DNA of 64,000 nt from Desulfovirgula thermocuniculi DSM 16036. Its GTDB lineage: Bacteria > Bacillota > Desulfotomaculia > Desulfotomaculales > Desulfovirgulaceae. The notes below the pieces were generated by a model, which saw nothing but the letters and a program-made list of their open reading frames with translations, was not told the origin of the DNA and did no database searches. Location: contig NZ_AUBR01000011.1 in NCBI RefSeq assembly GCF_000429345.1, forward strand, positions 1 to 64,000, given 5' to 3'. Shown here piece after piece: positions 29,592 to 37,382 of this stretch (its first letter is position 1; each line of letters begins with the position of its first letter). Position numbers and translations under genes: made by a program.

Positions 29592-30146
29592 ATGGAAGGG
29601 CTGACCGTCTTTGCGGACAGGCATTATACCTATGAAGATTACCTCAAGCTGGATGATCGCCGTGACTACGAGGTGGTAGGGGGGAAGCTAATTGTGGTTC
29701 CCCGGCCAAGGCCCCGCCACCAGAAGGTTATCGGCCGCCTTTATGCGCTTTTGGAAAATTACCTGCGGCGGGAAAGGGCGGGGGAAGTCTATCCGGACGT
29801 AGATGTGGTGCTGGGAGAAGAAGTAGTTTCGCCCGACCTAGTGGTTATTTCGGCAGAGCGCCTTTTTATCGTTGAAGAGGCGAGAATTAACGGCGCGCCG
29901 GACCTAGTGGTGGAAGTGCTCTCGCCCTCCACGGCCAAGCTGGACCGCAAAGATAAGAGCCGGCTTTACCACCGGCACGGCGTGCGTGAGTACTGGCTGG
30001 TGGATCCGGAACTCCGCCTGGTGGAAGTTTTCGTGCGCGGAGAAAGAGATTGGAACCGCTATGGGGTTTATGATGAAGAAGAGGTACTGAGTTCGCCGAC
30101 ACTGCAAAGGCTGGAAATAAAGCTTCAGGAGATTTTCGAGGGATAA
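29592..30146 (+). CDS. Uma2-family putative restriction endonuclease
   Basis: This 184-residue protein of the Uma2/DUF820 family has a PD-(D/E)xK nuclease-like fold. Candidate catalytic positions are Asp82 (SPDLVVIS), Asp104 and Glu108 (PDLVVEVLSPST), with KDKSRLYHRHGVREYWLVD typical of the family. Such genes occur in many copies in cyanobacteria and some Firmicutes, often as mobile cargo, and their role is not established. It has its own promoter and is monocistronic, ending at a bidirectional terminator. GGGAAATGG gives only a weak ribosome-binding site. Confidence 0.9.
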   Translation: MEGLTVFADRHYTYEDYLKLDDRRDYEVVGGKLIVVPRPRPRHQKVIGRLYALLENYLRRERAGEVYPDVDVVLGEEVVSPDLVVISAERLFIVEEARINGAPDLVVEVLSPSTAKLDRKDKSRLYHRHGVREYWLVDPELRLVEVFVRGERDWNRYGVYDEEEVLSSPTLQRLEIKLQEIFEG

Positions 30147-30147
30147 A

Positions 30148-30198
30148 CAAAAAAGCCCGATTCCCGCCTCTATTTGAAGGAGGGTGTCGGGCTCTTTT
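30148..30198. terminator. Bidirectional terminator between Uma2 and the anti-sigma gene
   Basis: AGCCCGA (30154-30160) pairs with TCGGGCT (30187-30193), with an inner CCTC/GAGG pairing. The plus strand continues with CTTTTG and the minus strand with TTTTTTG, so it can stop transcription from both convergent genes. Confidence 0.85.
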
Positions 30199-30202
30199 GT
30201 TG

Positions 30203-31264
30203 CTACTTACCTTCCAGCAGGACGACCACCACGTGCTGTCCCGCTTCTCTGTCCCAGTTAAGCAACTGCTGCTCTAAGAAGTTTATTTCTGCCTCCAGAG
30301 AGGAATTGTTTTCCCCGCCGCCTGCGGCCTGCGCCAGCAGGCTGTGGTAGCGCTCTAAGGCCCGGGCGAAATCCGCGGTTCTGTCGGTGGTCTGGTCCTG
30401 GCGCCCGGTGACCTTCCCCAGCCTGCCGGCGGCGCTAATAAACTCACCGGCCTTTTCCGCAGGGATCACGAAGCGCCAGATCTCCACCGTTTTGCCGTCG
30501 AGCTGCTGGCGCCCGAATTCCTGGCGCTCGTACTGGCCGCCCAGCGCCAAAAGCGCGCTCCTGGCCGCCGCGAGGTCCGCCACCTGCACCTTAAGCAGGG
30601 TCTCCTCGATGATCCGGGGGCGGTTGAGGAAGACCAGCGGCGCCTTACCCGGCCCGGCTCCGCCGTCCTGCGGGGTGGTGGAAGCTTCCCTCCTCCCCGG
30701 TGCACCGTTTGCCGGGCCTTGCGGCTTGCTCGAATTTGCGGGGGGCGCAGCGGTTACTTCCCGGGTGCCCGTGCCCTCCGGGGGTGCGGGCGCGCTCAAC
30801 TCGCCGGACCGCCCTCCCGTGCCCGTGACGGGCGGGGACGCGCCCTCCGGAACGGTGCTGCCGGGGGTGCTTTGCCCCGTGTTTACCGCCACCTGCGGCG
30901 GTATGCCGACGGGCCACCAGTGGCGCGCGGCAAAGCCCCCCGCCCCGGCCAGCAGGAGCGCCGCCGCCGCTGCCGCGGCCACGCCCCGCCGCGCCGCCGG
31001 GGGCAGGAACCGCCACCAGCCGGTGCGGGCGCGCCGCGCGCCCTCTTCCGCGCGTATCCGGGCCACAACCCCGGCGGCGAAGCCTTCCGGCGGCCCGGCG
31101 GCGGGGAGGCTTCGCAGGGCCTCCGTCACGGCACGCCACAGCTCGGCTTCCTTCCGGCAGCCGGGGCATACGGCCAGGTGCGCGGCCAGCTCCGCCTCGT
31201 GCCCCGGCGGGAGGTCACCGTCCACCCAGGAAAAAATTTCTTTTTCCGCCCTGCGGCAGTCCAC
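30203..31264 (-). CDS. Anti-sigma factor with zinc finger and DUF4349-like domain
   Basis: This is a 353-residue, single-pass membrane protein. The cytoplasmic N-terminus is a ZAS-type anti-sigma domain with Cys3, His29, Cys33 and Cys36 (HxxxCxxC). A membrane helix spans about 94-112 and is followed by a Pro/Gly/Ser/Thr-rich linker (about 120-200). The extracytoplasmic C-terminal domain (about 205-353) resembles DUF4349 with a coiled-coil segment (DFARALERYHSLL). I place the start at GTG 31264, 8 nt after AGAAGG, rather than GTG 31273, which overlaps that site. It lies just after its cognate ECF sigma gene, so it should hold the sigma factor at the membrane until an envelope signal is sensed. 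Confidence 0.85.
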   Translation of the reverse strand: MDCRRAEKEIFSWVDGDLPPGHEAELAAHLAVCPGCRKEAELWRAVTEALRSLPAAGPPEGFAAGVVARIRAEEGARRARTGWWRFLPPAARRGVAAAAAAALLLAGAGGFAARHWWPVGIPPQVAVNTGQSTPGSTVPEGASPPVTGTGGRSGELSAPAPPEGTGTREVTAAPPANSSKPQGPANGAPGRREASTTPQDGGAGPGKAPLVFLNRPRIIEETLLKVQVADLAAARSALLALGGQYERQEFGRQQLDGKTVEIWRFVIPAEKAGEFISAAGRLGKVTGRQDQTTDRTADFARALERYHSLLAQAAGGGENNSSLEAEINFLEQQLLNWDREAGQHVVVVLLEGK

Positions 31265-31284
31265 TTCTCGCACCTTCTTTTATT

Positions 31285-31956
31285 TTAGCGGGTCGGCCCG
31301 GTACCGGGGCGGCCCGCGCTTCCCCTGGCCAGCGCCAGGGCAGGCGCGGCGGCCTCTACCCGCCCGGCCTTACCTTCGTCCGGCGACCCGCGCAGCATGG
31401 GAGAGAGCTTTTTCTTCAGCGACTCCCGGGCCCGGTTGAGGCGCGACTTCACCGTCCCCAGCGAGAGCCCCAGCAGGCGCGCGATCTCCTCATAGCTGTA
31501 GCCCTCTATCTCCCGCAGGACCAGCACGGCGCGCTGCTCGGGGGACAGCTCCGCGAGCGCCCTTTCCACCATTTCCCGGAACTCCCTTTCTTCCAGGGCT
31601 TCCAGCGGGTCGCCGGTAGCGGCGCGTAATTCACGGGTGACCTCGCCGTCTCCGGTGTCCACGGGCTCGTCCAGGGAGATAAGCTCCGCGCTGCTGCGGC
31701 GCTTCTTCATGTTTAAATAGAGGTTCACCGTGATGCGGTGCAGCCAGGTGCCGAAGTCCGCCTCCCCGCGGAAAGTCTCCAGCGCGCGGTAGGCCCGCAC
31801 GAAGACCTCCTGGGCCAGCTCCTGGGCGTCGTCATGGTTTCCCGTCAGTTGATAGGAGAGGGCGTAGACCCTCTGCTGGTAGAGCACCACCAGCTCCTCA
31901 AAAGCCGCGAGATCCCGCTTCTGGGAGCGCCTGATAAGGTGGGTGACGTGGTCCAA
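31285..31956 (-). CDS. ECF sigma factor, SigW/RpoE-like
   Basis: This 223-residue group 4 sigma factor has region 2 (about 15-85; DDAQELAQEVFVRAYRAL and FGTWLHRITVN) and region 4 (about 128-185; LSPEQRAVLVLREIEGYSYEEIA then GTVKSRLNRARE, quoted in parts). The last 35 residues are an unconserved Ala/Gly/Arg tail. TTG 31956 has GGGGTGA 7 nt upstream. It is followed closely by the zinc-finger anti-sigma gene. A GGAAC/GTC element upstream suggests autoregulation. Confidence 0.93.
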   Translation of the reverse strand: MDHVTHLIRRSQKRDLAAFEELVVLYQQRVYALSYQLTGNHDDAQELAQEVFVRAYRALETFRGEADFGTWLHRITVNLYLNMKKRRSSAELISLDEPVDTGDGEVTRELRAATGDPLEALEEREFREMVERALAELSPEQRAVLVLREIEGYSYEEIARLLGLSLGTVKSRLNRARESLKKKLSPMLRGSPDEGKAGRVEAAAPALALARGSAGRPGTGPTR

Positions 31957-32006
31957 GGATGAGTCACCCCTGCAAGAGATTACCCCGGACCCCGCCTACT
32001 ATGTAA

Positions 32007-32032
32007 GACAACTCTTAAAGGGGAAAAGTTCC
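32007..32032 (-). promoter_or_regulatory. Candidate ECF-type promoter of the sigma/anti-sigma operon
   Basis: On the minus strand GGAACTT starts at 32032 and GTC at 32009-32007, an 18-nt gap between GGAAC and GTC, within about one base of typical ECF spacing. The surrounding AAAGGG...CCCCTTT (32038-32017) also forms an inverted repeat. The stretch 31957-32299 otherwise holds no gene I can support. Confidence 0.45.
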
Positions 32033-32299
32033 CTTTAGGTAGGCCCGGAGCGAAAATTTTCTGCCCGTAAAAGGATAATAACACGGAACGAGTCCGGCAG
32101 ACAATTGGTTAAAATGCTTAACTTTTGGCAGAGGCGCCTGCGGCAAGTCGCCTTCCGGGCGGCGCGCGGACCTGCGGCGGCCCCTGCCGTTCAAGCCTTG
32201 CAGGCGCAGCATTGATGGGGTTGCCTTCATGGGCAGGCCCGTGGTAAGGTTCTTTTTACAAAAGGAAGTGATATGCTGTGACCACCCTTCCTCAAGAGG

Positions 32300-32552
32300 A
32301 TGAGCGCCCTGGAAAAGGCCATGATGGAGCTGGCCTACGAATCCAGGCTCACCGAAATTAAGCTTAAGCAGCTGGCCGAGGGGATGGAAGAGTTCAAAGA
32401 AGAAATGCGGACCTGTGGTCCCCATTTACGCCGCCCTGGATATGGCCAAGAGTACGGTAGATTTACTTACGGCGAAGGGGATTTATGCCATGGTGGTACG
32501 AGGGGACATCCTGGAGGTTGTCAACTTAAACGAGCTGGGTCCGGTGCGCTAG
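32300..32552 (+). pseudogene. Internally deleted coiled-coil / nuclease-family gene
   Basis: The first about 36 codons (ATG 32300, MSALEKAMMELAYES ... EFKEEM) read as a charged coiled coil like those that begin a family of Desulfotomaculum-type proteins with a PD-(D/E)xK-like C-terminus. After about 32410 the frame loses sense, while another frame reads VVPIYAALDMAKSTV, then LLTAKGIYAMVVRGDILEV, and stops at TAG 32550, which looks like the proper C-terminus of the same family. The central domain is missing and the two ends are out of frame, so this is a decayed gene. Family identity is from memory of such sequences and should be checked. Confidence 0.6.
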
Positions 32553-32664
32553 CGGCGCACCTTTATTTTTTCCTGTGTCCGTAAGGGCCCTTTTGGCACG
32601 CTTTCCCACACTTTTGTAACATTTTTCTGCCATGGTTAAAAAGGGTGAGCCTACATTTTGCTTC

Positions 32665-32693
32665 TTGACCGGGCGGCAAGGGGCGGGTATTAT
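32665..32693 (+). promoter_or_regulatory. Promoter of the first RND efflux operon
   Basis: TTGACC (32665-32670), 17-bp spacer, TATTAT (32688-32693). Confidence 0.65.
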
Positions 32694-32708
32694 CACCTTT
32701 AGGGTATA

Positions 32709-32723
32709 GTTAACCAGCTTAAC
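32709..32723. promoter_or_regulatory. Dyad downstream of the RND promoter, possible operator
   Basis: GTTAA (32709-32713) and TTAAC (32719-32723) are perfect inverted half-sites 5 bp apart, about 10 bp downstream of the expected transcription start, where a bound repressor would block elongation. No regulator gene is adjacent. Confidence 0.4.
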
Positions 32724-32740
32724 AATTTTGCCTAACCCGC

Positions 32741-33991
32741 ATGGGGAGAGGGGTGGTTTTTCTGCGGTTAACGGGGCGCGCGGGAGCCTGTGTGCGCCTG
32801 TTGGGGGCGGCGCTGGTGGCGGCAGCCGTGGCCCTGTACGGCTGCGCCAGGAGCCAGCAGGCGCAGGTGCCGGGAGGGCAGGCAAGGCCCCCGGTGGCGG
32901 TGGCCGTGCAAAAAGTGCAAAGGGCCACCGTGGAAAAGGAGCTGGTAGTGGGCGGCCAGGTGGCCGGCATCAGGAAGGCCGTGGTGGGGCCCAAGGTTTC
33001 CGGGCGGGTGGCCGACGTGGCCGTTGCCCTGGGCCAGTATGTGGCCGCCGGTGCGGTGCTCTTCGAGCTGGACAGGACGGAAGTGGAGAGCCAGCTGCGC
33101 CAGGCCAGGGCGAATCTGACCAGGGCGGAGGAAAACAAGAAGCTGGCGGACATAAACCGCGAGAACGCCAGGAAGAAGCTGGAGCGCTACAAGGAGCTTT
33201 TTGCCGCCGGGGCGGTGTCGCAGGACGCCTACGAGCAGGTCCTGGCGGAGTATGAGCGGGCCATGGTCAAAACGGCGGAGGCGGACCTGGAAGGCGCCCG
33301 GGCGCAATTGGAGGTGCTCGAGGCGCAGCTGGCCAACATGACCGTGCGCGCCCCGTTTGGCGGCCTGGTGAGCAAGGTGAACGTGAATGTCGGGGAGGTC
33401 GTTTCGCCCTCCTCCCAGTGTGTGGAACTGGTGGACATCGGCCGGGTGAAGGTGGCTGTGAGCGTGGGCGAGGAGGAGGTCAACAGGCTGCGGGTGGGCC
33501 AGGAGTGCCGCGTGGTGGTGGCCGCCGCCGGTCCCGGCCCCTTCACGGGTAAAATTACGGCCATCGGCCCGGCGGCGGACGACAAGAGCAAGGCCTTTAA
33601 CGTGGAGGTGACCGTGGACAACCCGGAGGGGTTGTTGAAGCCCGGCATGTACGCCGAGGTGCACCTGGTGGTGGGCCGGGCGGAGAACGCCCTGGCCGTG
33701 CCGGTGGATGCGGTGGTGAGTAAAGGCAACAAGAAGGCGGTCTTCGTGGTGGAGGGAGATACGGCCAGGGAGCGCGCCGTGGTCACCGGCATTTCCGACG
33801 GCAAGCTGGTGGAGGTAAAGGAGGGCCTGGCCGGGGACGAGCAGGTGGTGGTCGTGGGCCAGCAGGGGCTCACCGACGGCGCGAAAGTGGTGGTTTCCGG
33901 CGGCGCCGCGCCGGGCGGGAGGCCCGCCGGTGCCGGCCCGGCAGGCGGGACCGGGGCCGCTGCCGGGAGGCAGGCCGGTGCCAAACAATAA
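32741..33991 (+). CDS. RND efflux membrane fusion lipoprotein
   Basis: This is a periplasmic-adaptor type protein (HlyD/AcrA family) of up to 416 residues. A signal segment ends at Cys35 (VALYGC). The rest shows a biotinyl-lipoyl half-motif (VAGIRKAVVGPKVSGRVADV), an alpha-helical hairpin (about 120-200), the second lipoyl half (VRAPFGGLVSKVNVNVGEVV) and beta-barrel domains, then a Gly/Ala-rich tail. The true start is uncertain: GTG 32792 with GGGAG upstream would give a more typical short lipoprotein signal. It couples the RND pump encoded next to an outer partner or to the wall space. Confidence 0.88.
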   Translation: MGRGVVFLRLTGRAGACVRLLGAALVAAAVALYGCARSQQAQVPGGQARPPVAVAVQKVQRATVEKELVVGGQVAGIRKAVVGPKVSGRVADVAVALGQYVAAGAVLFELDRTEVESQLRQARANLTRAEENKKLADINRENARKKLERYKELFAAGAVSQDAYEQVLAEYERAMVKTAEADLEGARAQLEVLEAQLANMTVRAPFGGLVSKVNVNVGEVVSPSSQCVELVDIGRVKVAVSVGEEEVNRLRVGQECRVVVAAAGPGPFTGKITAIGPAADDKSKAFNVEVTVDNPEGLLKPGMYAEVHLVVGRAENALAVPVDAVVSKGNKKAVFVVEGDTARERAVVTGISDGKLVEVKEGLAGDEQVVVVGQQGLTDGAKVVVSGGAAPGGRPAGAGPAGGTGAAAGRQAGAKQ

Positions 33992-34010
33992 GGGAGAGAG
34001 GTAGAGAGCC

Positions 34011-37000
34011 TTGCGGCTGGCCGATTTTTCCGTGGAGCGACCGGTGGCCATCACCATGCTCATCGTGGCCCTGGTCATCTTGGGCTTTGTCTCGCTGACC
34101 TACCTTTCCATCGACCTCCTGCCGGACATCTACAACCCGTACATCATGGTGCGGGTGAGCTACCCCGGGGCCGGTCCCCAGGAAGTGGAGAACGACGTGG
34201 TGAGGGTCCTGGAGGGGGCGCTGGGGAGCGTCAACAATATTGAAAAAATCACCTCCACCTGCCAGACGGGCTCCGCCCGCGTGACCCTGCAGTTCCGGTG
34301 GGGGACGAACCTGGACACGGCGCTGTCCGACGTGCGGGCGGCCATCGACCGCGTGCGCACGCGCCTGCCGGACAGCGCCCAGGACATCGGCATCTTCCGC
34401 TTTAACCCCAACATGATGCCCATCCTCAGGATAAACCTCACCGGCGACTACGCGCCGGAGGACCTAAAGCGCCTGGTGGACGACGTCATTGCCCCGCGCC
34501 TGGAGCGCCAGGACGGGGTGGCCTCGGTGAGCGTCTTTGGCGGCCGGGAAAGGGAGCTGCAGGTAGTCGTAGATCCCCAGAAGCTCTCCGGCTACGGGAT
34601 TGCGCTCAACACCCTGGCGCAGACCCTCTCCGCGGAAAACGTGGACGCGCCGGGGGGCATCATTCCCAGGGGACAGACCAATTTTGTGGTGCGCGCCCTG
34701 GGGCGCTACCGGACCCCGCAGGACCTGGAAAACCTGCCCGTGCCCCTGCCCCAGGGCGGCTTCGTGCGCCTGCGTGAAGTGGCCGAGGTGAGGGACACCT
34801 TTGCCCGGCAGGACACCTTTGCCCTCTTAAACGGGCGGCCCTCCGTAAGCATTATGGTCTTCAAGCAGAGCGGGGCCAACACGGTGGACGTGGCCGAAAG
34901 GGTAAAAAAGGAGCTCTCCCGGGTCTGCCGTGAGCTTCCCGGCAACCTCGCCGTGCACTACGCCTTCGACCAGGCGGACTCCATCGGGCGCTCCATCAGG
35001 CAGCTGGTGCGGGACAGCATCCTGGGCGGGTTGCTGGCCATCCTGGTGCTCTTTGTCTTCCTGCGCAACGTGAGCACCACGCTGGTCATCGCCCTGGCCA
35101 TACCCTTTGCCATCAACACCACCTTCATCCTCCTCTACTTCAACAAGCTCACGCTAAACCTCATGTCCCTGGGCGGGCTGTCGCTGGGCCTGGGGCACAT
35201 GATCGACTACTCCATTGTGGTGCTGGAGGCCATTTACCGCTACCGCCAGAAGGGCTACGGGCCCAAGGAGGCGGCCAAAGGAGGCACCGCCGAGGTGGCC
35301 ATGGCGGTGATTGCCTCCGCCCTCACCGTGGCCGTGGTCTTCCTGCCGGTGGTCTTCGTGCAGGGGCTGGCCGCCCAGTTCTTTAAGCAGTTTGCCCTCA
35401 CGGTGGCCTTCTCCCAGCTGGCGGCCCTCTTTGTCTCCCTCACCCTCATCCCCATGCTGGCCTCGCGCCTCTTTGCCGAGGTGCGCGACCTGGGCGAGGG
35501 GGGGCGCTGGTGGAACCGGGTGTTTAAGAAGAGCGAGCAGTGGTACGGCGCGCTGGACTCCTTCTACCGCCGCGTGCTGGCCGCCTCGCTGCGCCGGCGG
35601 GCCCTGTTGCTGGGCGCGGTAGCCCTGCTCCTGGGGGCGAGCGTCTGCCTCATCCCGCTCATCGGGCGCGAGCTTTTCCCGCCCGAAGACAGCGGCCAGC
35701 TTACCGTGGACGTGCAGATGCCGGTGGGCACCGTGCTCTCCGAAACCCAGGCCGTGCTGGAAAAAATGGCCGCCACCGTGGCGCAGATCCCCGAGGTGCA
35801 GACGGTGGCCATAACCGTGGGCGGCGGCGCGGGCGGCTACATGGGGGCGCCGCAGACCGAGCAGGGCTCGCTGGCCGTGCGCTTAAAGCCCAAAGAGGAG
35901 CGCCGGCGCACCACCGACCAGGTGGTGGAGGAGGTGCGCAGCAAGACCAGGGGTATCCCCGGGGCCACCGTCCGCGTGGCCGCCAGCTCCAGCTCCCTGG
36001 GTATGCTCAGCCGCGCCTTCAGCGGGCGGCCCATCGAGATTGCCGTCAAGGGCAGCGACCTGGATACGCTCCGCCGGCTGGCCGCGCAGGTAACCGAAAT
36101 CGTGCGCAGCGTGCCGGGGACCCGCCAGGTGATGAACAGCATGGAGGCGGGCCGGCCTGAGCTGCGGCTGGTGGTGGACCGCGAGAAGGCCGCCCAGTAC
36201 GGCCTCACCGCCTCCCAGGTGGGCAACCTGGCCAGGATTCTGGGCGACGGCCTGGTAGTGGGCACCATCGAAGACGAGAGCGGCAAGAGCGTGAACATCC
36301 GCCTGCTGGTGGCCGAGCAGTACCGGCAGAGCACCTTTGATCTGGAAAAGCTGGTGGTGTCTGCCTCCGGCGGGACCCGCGTGCCGCTAAAACAAATTGC
36401 CCGCTTTGAGGAAGGGGAGGGTCCCAACGTCATTAACCGCGACGGCCAGTCCCGCGTGGTCTACGTCTACGGCGACTACGCCGGGCGGGACCTGGGCAGC
36501 ATCAACCGCGAGATCGCCCAGAAGCTGGCCGCCCTGCCCCTGCCCGAAGGTTACTACCTGCATCAGGGGGGCCAGCAGGAGGACATGGCCCAGACCTTCC
36601 GCTCCCTGCTGATTGCCCTCACCCTGGCCGTGATGCTGGTGTACATGGTCATGGCCGCGCAGTTTGAGTCCCTGGTACACCCCTTGGTGATCATGTTTTC
36701 CGTGCCCCTCTCCATCACCGGGGTGGTCTTGAGCCTGCTTCTGACGGGCCGCACCTTTAATATGATGAGCTACGTGGGCGTAATCATGATGGTGGGCATC
36801 GTGGTCAACAACGCCATCGTCCTGGTGGACTACATCAACACCCTGCGGCGCCGCGGGCTGCCCCGCGACGAGGCCATCCTGGAGGCCGGCCCGGTGCGCC
36901 TGCGCCCCATTTTGATGACGGCGCTGACCACCATCTTTGCTTTAATCCCCCTGAGCCTGGCCCTGGGGGAAAGCTCCGAAGCCCAGGCGGCCATGGCCAC

Positions 37001-37142
37001 CGTGGTCATCGGGGGGCTCACCTTCTCCACCTTCCTCACCCTGGTGGTTGTGCCGGTGGTCTACGCCCTCTTCGACGACCTGGGACAACGGCTGTTTGGC
37101 GCACGGAAGGCGGCAAAGGAGGTGCCCGCCGGTATGCCGTAG
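34011..37142 (+). CDS. RND-family multidrug efflux permease
   Basis: This 1043-residue transporter has the HAE/AcrB layout: an N-terminal helix (SVERPVAITMLIVALV), two large extracytoplasmic loops and twelve membrane helices. In helix 4 the proton-relay pair reads Asp399-Tyr400 (GHMIDYSIVVLE) instead of Asp-Asp or Asp-Asn. The C-terminal repeat motif GIVVNNAIVLVDYIN is normal. It starts at TTG 34011 after GGGAGAGAGG. It lies in an operon with the upstream fusion protein and, after a 240-nt gap with no visible terminator, a TolC-like gene. The substrate is unknown. Confidence 0.93.
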   Translation: MRLADFSVERPVAITMLIVALVILGFVSLTYLSIDLLPDIYNPYIMVRVSYPGAGPQEVENDVVRVLEGALGSVNNIEKITSTCQTGSARVTLQFRWGTNLDTALSDVRAAIDRVRTRLPDSAQDIGIFRFNPNMMPILRINLTGDYAPEDLKRLVDDVIAPRLERQDGVASVSVFGGRERELQVVVDPQKLSGYGIALNTLAQTLSAENVDAPGGIIPRGQTNFVVRALGRYRTPQDLENLPVPLPQGGFVRLREVAEVRDTFARQDTFALLNGRPSVSIMVFKQSGANTVDVAERVKKELSRVCRELPGNLAVHYAFDQADSIGRSIRQLVRDSILGGLLAILVLFVFLRNVSTTLVIALAIPFAINTTFILLYFNKLTLNLMSLGGLSLGLGHMIDYSIVVLEAIYRYRQKGYGPKEAAKGGTAEVAMAVIASALTVAVVFLPVVFVQGLAAQFFKQFALTVAFSQLAALFVSLTLIPMLASRLFAEVRDLGEGGRWWNRVFKKSEQWYGALDSFYRRVLAASLRRRALLLGAVALLLGASVCLIPLIGRELFPPEDSGQLTVDVQMPVGTVLSETQAVLEKMAATVAQIPEVQTVAITVGGGAGGYMGAPQTEQGSLAVRLKPKEERRRTTDQVVEEVRSKTRGIPGATVRVAASSSSLGMLSRAFSGRPIEIAVKGSDLDTLRRLAAQVTEIVRSVPGTRQVMNSMEAGRPELRLVVDREKAAQYGLTASQVGNLARILGDGLVVGTIEDESGKSVNIRLLVAEQYRQSTFDLEKLVVSASGGTRVPLKQIARFEEGEGPNVINRDGQSRVVYVYGDYAGRDLGSINREIAQKLAALPLPEGYYLHQGGQQEDMAQTFRSLLIALTLAVMLVYMVMAAQFESLVHPLVIMFSVPLSITGVVLSLLLTGRTFNMMSYVGVIMMVGIVVNNAIVLVDYINTLRRRGLPRDEAILEAGPVRLRPILMTALTTIFALIPLSLALGESSEAQAAMATVVIGGLTFSTFLTLVVVPVVYALFDDLGQRLFGARKAAKEVPAGMP

Positions 37143-37382
37143 CGGGTTAACCGGGGGCGTGCCCGGCCTGGGGAGCGGCAGGGAGGCGGCTTTACCCCGC
37201 CGGGCGGCAAGGCCAGGCCGGGGCAAAAAGGCCCGCCGCAAGCAAGGCCGTTTTGGCTGGCGGCAGCCGCCTCCGCCGCAGCGGGGCGCGTCGGCGAGGC
37301 CCACGCGGGATTCAATACACGCCGGCGAGCGGTGCAGGAAGCCTTTATATGGTTAAGTTTTACCGGAAGGAGGTAGGAGCAC

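Noticed and set aside
32015-32425. Minus-strand 136-codon frame over the sigma factor upstream region
   Set aside because: It runs through the pseudogene in antisense and the ECF promoter candidate, with no motif or ribosome-binding site.
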